Below are positions 61,033 through 64,000 of a stretch of DNA of 64,000 bases, piece by piece. Each line of letters opens with the position of its first letter. Position 1 is the first letter of the stretch. This DNA is from Nepenthes gracilis (lineage: Eukaryota > Streptophyta > Magnoliopsida > Caryophyllales > Nepenthaceae). The notes under the pieces are model-generated. The model was not told the origin of the DNA. It saw only the letters and a list, made by a program, of their open reading frames with translations, and ran no database searches. Position numbers and translations under genes: made by a program. The stretch covers positions 9,389,379-9,453,378 of the forward strand of contig BSYO01000010.1 in the NCBI GenBank assembly GCA_033239525.1, read 5' to 3'.

Positions 61033-62530
61033 TGGTTTGGTTTAGTTTGGTTCAGAGAAGTTTTTAAACTGCAACCAAACCAAAAATATGGTTTGGATAA
61101 AAAAAATTAAATCATGCTTAAATTGCGAATATGTTAAACCGTCATCAGCGGTTTAGTTTGGTCTAGTTTGGGCGGTTTAAAATGTTTTTGTTCAGCCCTA
61201 CTCTGAAAGCTGCAACCATTAATGTGTTGCAGAATGTGAATGAAGATGCAGATGATATGTTTGATGACTTGTTCAACTTAATGGTTGCAGAATGTGAATG
61301 AAGATGCAGATGATATGTTTGATGACTTGTTCAACAAGCATGGAAAGGTGGTCTTTAGAAGGAATGACCAAAAGTCCCCTGTTGCTGAAGTTGATGATGA
61401 TGCTGAAAGCTTATCATGTAAGCTCATTTTACTACTTGTAGAAGAGGATGTGCCCTTCAGATTTCCATTTATGTCATGTGATGGCTCTGAATTGGTAATA
61501 CTGACCTAAGTTATTTCCTTTCACACAAGATTTGTCAACATTTGAGCAAGTTTTGCTGTTCGTGAGCTCTTTGCTTGTTGCTTAAGCACAGAAGTCCTCC
61601 TTTCTGGTTACTGCTATCCCAGAAGCTTTTTTATTCAGTTTCATGCTTAACTGGCCATCTTTAAGTTGCTTGCTTTTTCTGCCTTGATTCCTTTCATGTT
61701 TAACTTGTTCTTAACAGTCATAGGATGAACTATCATGACCATCAATGTGCTTATGGAGCCTCCTGAAATCTGATTGTCATTATTAAATTCAATTGTAGCC
61801 TTTGAAGATTAATTATCATGCAATATGATCATGTTTCTTATCAGCAAAACAACTATTCATTTAGCATAGGTGTGCAATTCTGCAGTTATACTCCTTTTGC
61901 CATGTAGTGATACACTATTTTCCAAATGTTTAAAGATTGTCTTCTTCTATCTCCTATTATCAAATTTTGATCTTGACCCAACAAAAATAAAGTAAAAAAA
62001 TCTCGAGCTTAAGCAATAAGGTTACTGTTTTGAGACATTATAGTGCATCTGTGGTCCATTCATTGCTGGAAAATCATTTCAAAATTGTTGTAACCTTAAG
62101 CCAAAGTTTTCCACATTTTTTTTTTTTTAAATTACATTTCATCCAATTGCACACTCACCATTAAATGAGGGGGATCAACATGTATACTGGTGCAGTTGCT
62201 GTGGCAATGGCCAAGATTGCAAGTGAGGTGAAGGCTGCAGATATTAGAGTCCTGTTTGTGAAGCCTCTGGTGTACTGGACTCGGTTTTTCATTGTTATAA
62301 CAGCATTTTCCCGCCCTCAAATTGATGCCATCAAGTATTTGCTTCAACTTATACTTCCCAGATATCTTATTCTTCTGTTCATTACAGTTGTGCAGAGTCA
62401 TAATTTATGTGAACGTTTTGATTAGCCTCTTGCAACTGCAGAACAAAAATGGGGCACCTAGCTGAGAAAAAGTTTGGGAGAACCGCATCTGGTGACTCAA
62501 AACCGAACTCATGGACCCTATTAGATTATG
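58047..62530 (+). CDS. IOJAP: Iojap / RsfS ribosomal silencing factor, plastid-targeted (3' end outside window)
   Basis: Encodes a plant Iojap protein of the RsfS family. In bacteria RsfS binds uL14 on the large subunit and blocks subunit joining; loss of maize iojap gives ribosome-deficient plastids. Exons: 58,047-58,304, 61,291-61,417, 62,196-62,334, 62,442-62,530, phases 0, 1, 0-compatible joins giving one open frame of 204 codons. Residues 1-86 are Ser/Arg-rich and look like a plastid transit peptide. The RsfS domain begins after EDADDMFDDLF and contains DDDAESLSFAVAMAK (across the exon 2/3 join), VLFVKPLVYWTRFF, AFSRPQIDAI, then LAEKKFG and DSKPNSWTLLDYG. The final part (expected to include the DVV-HIFLP and NLEEFYG-like blocks) is missing and must lie right of 64,000. 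All splice sites are GT-AG. Start choice: first ATG of the Ser-rich frame; an upstream out-of-frame ATG at 58,036 is less likely. Confidence 0.93.
58305..60257 (+). other. Iojap intron 1, left part
   Basis: No coding sequence was recognised. A ttatataaagggc promoter-like site near 59,692 followed by a stretch ending in gtgtgttaaaaaatc (59,850) resembles a small Copia-type LTR, but I could not define ends or a TSD. The open frame at 59,878-60,162 has no recognisable feature. Confidence 0.5.
60266..61200. mobile_element. hAT-like non-autonomous DNA transposon
   Basis: Terminal inverted repeats taggggtgaaca and (reverse) tagggctgaaca, 8-bp TSD ctcttaaa (60,258-60,265) and ctctgaaa (61,201-61,208) with one mismatch. 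Sub-terminal ggtttggtttagtttggtt repeats in both orientations and a (TA)n at 61,008-61,034. At 935 bp it has no transposase frame. It lies within Iojap intron 1. Confidence 0.85.
61219..61335 (+). repeat. Tandem duplication spanning the exon 2 splice acceptor
   Basis: Copy 1 61,219-61,277 (59 bp), copy 2 61,278-61,335 (58 bp), identical except for one GT in aatgtgttgcag versus aatggttgcag. Each has its own AG acceptor (61,231-61,232; 61,289-61,290). Using the first would read N-V-N-E-D...F-N-L-M-V-A-E-C-E then stop; only the second keeps the Iojap frame. Confidence 0.95.
61291..61417 (+). CDS. IOJAP: Iojap exon 2
   Basis: Starts after ggttgcag with NVNEDADDMFDD and ends at tca-t before gtaagc (61,418). 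It contains GKVVFRRNDQKSP and AEVDDDAESLS, well conserved in plant Iojap proteins. A copy of its first 45 bases lies upstream at 61,233-61,277. Confidence 0.9.
61418..62195 (+). other. Iojap intron 2
   Basis: 778 bp, GT (gtaagc) to AG (ggtgcag). T-run at 62,116-62,128. No repeat or RNA gene recognised. Confidence 0.85.
62196..62334 (+). CDS. IOJAP: Iojap exon 3 (RsfS core)
   Basis: Starts after ctggtgcag; with the last base of exon 2 it reads FAVAMAKIASEVKAADIRVL and on to FSRPQIDAIK. Donor gtattt at 62,335. This is the most diagnostic part of the protein. Confidence 0.95.
62442..62530 (+). CDS. IOJAP: Iojap exon 4
   Basis: Starts after caactgcag, reads TKMGHLAEKKFGRTASGD and SKPNSWTLLDY, ends before gtaagt at 62,531. 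The intron before it is only 107 bp. Confidence 0.93.
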
Positions 62531-64000
62531 GTAAGTTTCTTTTGCTTGATGATTCCATGGTCATGAATCTGATGTGAAAGGAAAAGCTTTTTTCCACCAC
62601 CCACTGTGTCTTTCGTGAGTCATAACGGCTTCTTTAGTTGAGCTTTTCACCTCATTTCTTTCCCAATGTTACCAATTGTTAGTGTGGAAAGAAATATTAG
62701 CCAATATATGAACACGATAAAATTGCGATTTATTGGCCAATATAATTGATATTTTCTAGTCTGTTAGCTGATATTTGCCCTTGTGACTCCGATTCACTAA
62801 TATATATATATTGCGTCTTATATAACTGATAATGATACGTATTGCCCTATACGACTAATACTAAACTAGCCGTAACTAATATCAATACTAATATTTTCCT
62901 AGTGGTCAATGTTGCCTTTCATCTAAATGTTATTTACAAACTAAACATTACCACTGATGTTCTATCATTGTCTCACATCCACTGCACCAATGAGTTCTTG
63001 TCTGCAGCCATCAGTGGCCTTTCTGCGTTTCTTTTTCTCCTTCCTCGACATGAAGGCAACCTCCATTATTAGTCTTTTTGCTTTTTTCGGTAAGCAGAAA
63101 CCTCCATTATGAAGTATCTTATTTCATTGACGCAAATCTGGTTACATGCTATCTAAGTGCCATCTGTGAAAGATGTTGGTACATTAAATTCATTCTTCAC
63201 ATCAGATGAGCTGTTATTGTAAGAAGTACAACAATAACAACAAACCTTGAGCCCCACTAAGTGTGAACTTATATAAATTCTTTTTCCAGAAAATATTCAA
63301 TTTAGTGTAATAGTTATCCGGGAATAGAAATAATTTTAAATCATTTTTGTCATATCACTTCAAGTTTCTCTTGGTTTTCCTCTTGCTTTATTTCCACAAC
63401 CACAACTAATTTCTTTTTTCACAAATACTTCATTTGGCTTAGTGTGTGAACCATCTTAGATATCATTTTATCTTCTATAAGTGTAATTTCTTAATGTTTA
63501 TGGATACCATCTTTATTATATTGTTTGTTGTGTAACTTTGCCCTCCCATCTTTGTATTCTCATCTTTCTGAAACTCTTTCTTTTTATGCATGTTATCGAT
63601 TGTGAAACATTTTGAAAAATATATCTAATCTAATAACTATCTTATAAAATATTCCTTCAAAGTCCCTCATAGAACTGAACGACTCATATCATCTATGATA
63701 ACCCAACTGAGCATACTGCAACCTAGAGCCTTCTTCTCATGGACTGTTGCTAACAGCCAGGGCCAATTCAAATTCCGTTTGAGTTTACAAGTAACTGCTG
63801 AATTATATACATTTTCATGAGAAGTGTAAATTTGTGGCAGTGTGAATGATGACACTCGATTTCTGTGATATTAAGTGATCTGAGATAGACCTCCGGGTTA
63901 AATATTTTCATCAATCTGTTGGGAGCATTATATGTATATTTTTTCTGGTAGTGATAGTATTAGAACACACTCTAGAATATTTGCTTCGTAAGGATTTGTT
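62531..64000 (+). other. Iojap intron 4 (incomplete)
   Basis: Begins gtaagtttc. No conserved Iojap last-exon block was found up to the window end. It contains an AT-rich part at 62,690-62,900 and the LINE remnant at 63,226-63,730. Confidence 0.7.
63226..63730 (-). mobile_element. RTE-type LINE remnant (3' end, antisense)
   Basis: Begins with acaataacaacaaaccttga then gccccactaagtg and atataaattctttttc, matching the very common plant RTE-class tail (reverse complement of ...ggattcatatagccgaccccacttagtggg...-type ends). Further blocks (accatcttagatatcatttt; ataactatcttataaaatat; tccttcaaagt) follow in the order of the decayed reverse-transcriptase 3' region read backwards. No open frame remains. 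Confidence 0.6.

Noticed and set aside
61233..61290. Exon 2 starting at the first acceptor
   Set aside because: Gives a stop after about 22 codons and loses the conserved Iojap frame; the second acceptor fits the family.

Overview
The window looks like plant nuclear DNA, almost certainly from an angiosperm. It is AT-rich, crowded with nested Ty3/gypsy-type LTR retrotransposons carrying tRNA-iMet-type primer sites, and its only clear cellular gene is an intron-containing plastid-targeted Iojap/RsfS gene at the right end. No bacterial-style genes, tRNAs, rRNAs or CRISPR arrays were seen. The species cannot be told from the sequence.

Positions 1-57,766 are a retrotransposon graveyard. By matching termini (TG...CA), primer sites, polypurine tracts and target-site duplications (TSDs), I resolve two complete elements: A, minus strand, 42,995-51,922, TSD ttact; and C, plus strand, 21,027-27,415, TSD agagc. 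Three broken relatives are present: 1,473-about 5,300 (minus), B at 8,177-about 18,614 (plus) and B' at 51,994-56,180 (minus). Seven LTRs without attached internal regions are present: 9,771-11,858; 19,250-27,801 (split by C); 21,983-25,231; 28,477-31,837; 32,350-34,421; 34,570-37,355; 39,852-42,287. Another is cut by the left window edge. Internal regions keep only stop-ridden fossils of a gag zinc knuckle, protease and integrase end.

Although the LTRs come from several families, nearly all share one architecture: CTCGAG-rich upstream part, GA tract, a splice-donor-like AG|G(T/C)AAGTG, a long middle with telo-box and hairpin motifs, then GGCTCAC + pyrimidine tract + CAG|ATGAG, and a GGTACCTAGTGGCATCTC-like box before the 3' end. 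This reads as an intron built into the LTR, with a conserved short peptide frame directly before the donor. It is the strongest candidate here for an undescribed system. The mobile copies are already coding-dead, so they were probably moved in trans.

From 57,767 onward the DNA is mostly host. The Iojap gene starts at 58,047 and four exons are visible (58,047-58,304; 61,291-61,417; 62,196-62,334; 62,442-62,530); the last exon(s) lie beyond the window. Intron 1 holds a 935-bp hAT-like element ending 90 bp before exon 2, next to a tandem duplication of the exon 2 splice acceptor. Intron 4 holds an antisense RTE-type LINE remnant.
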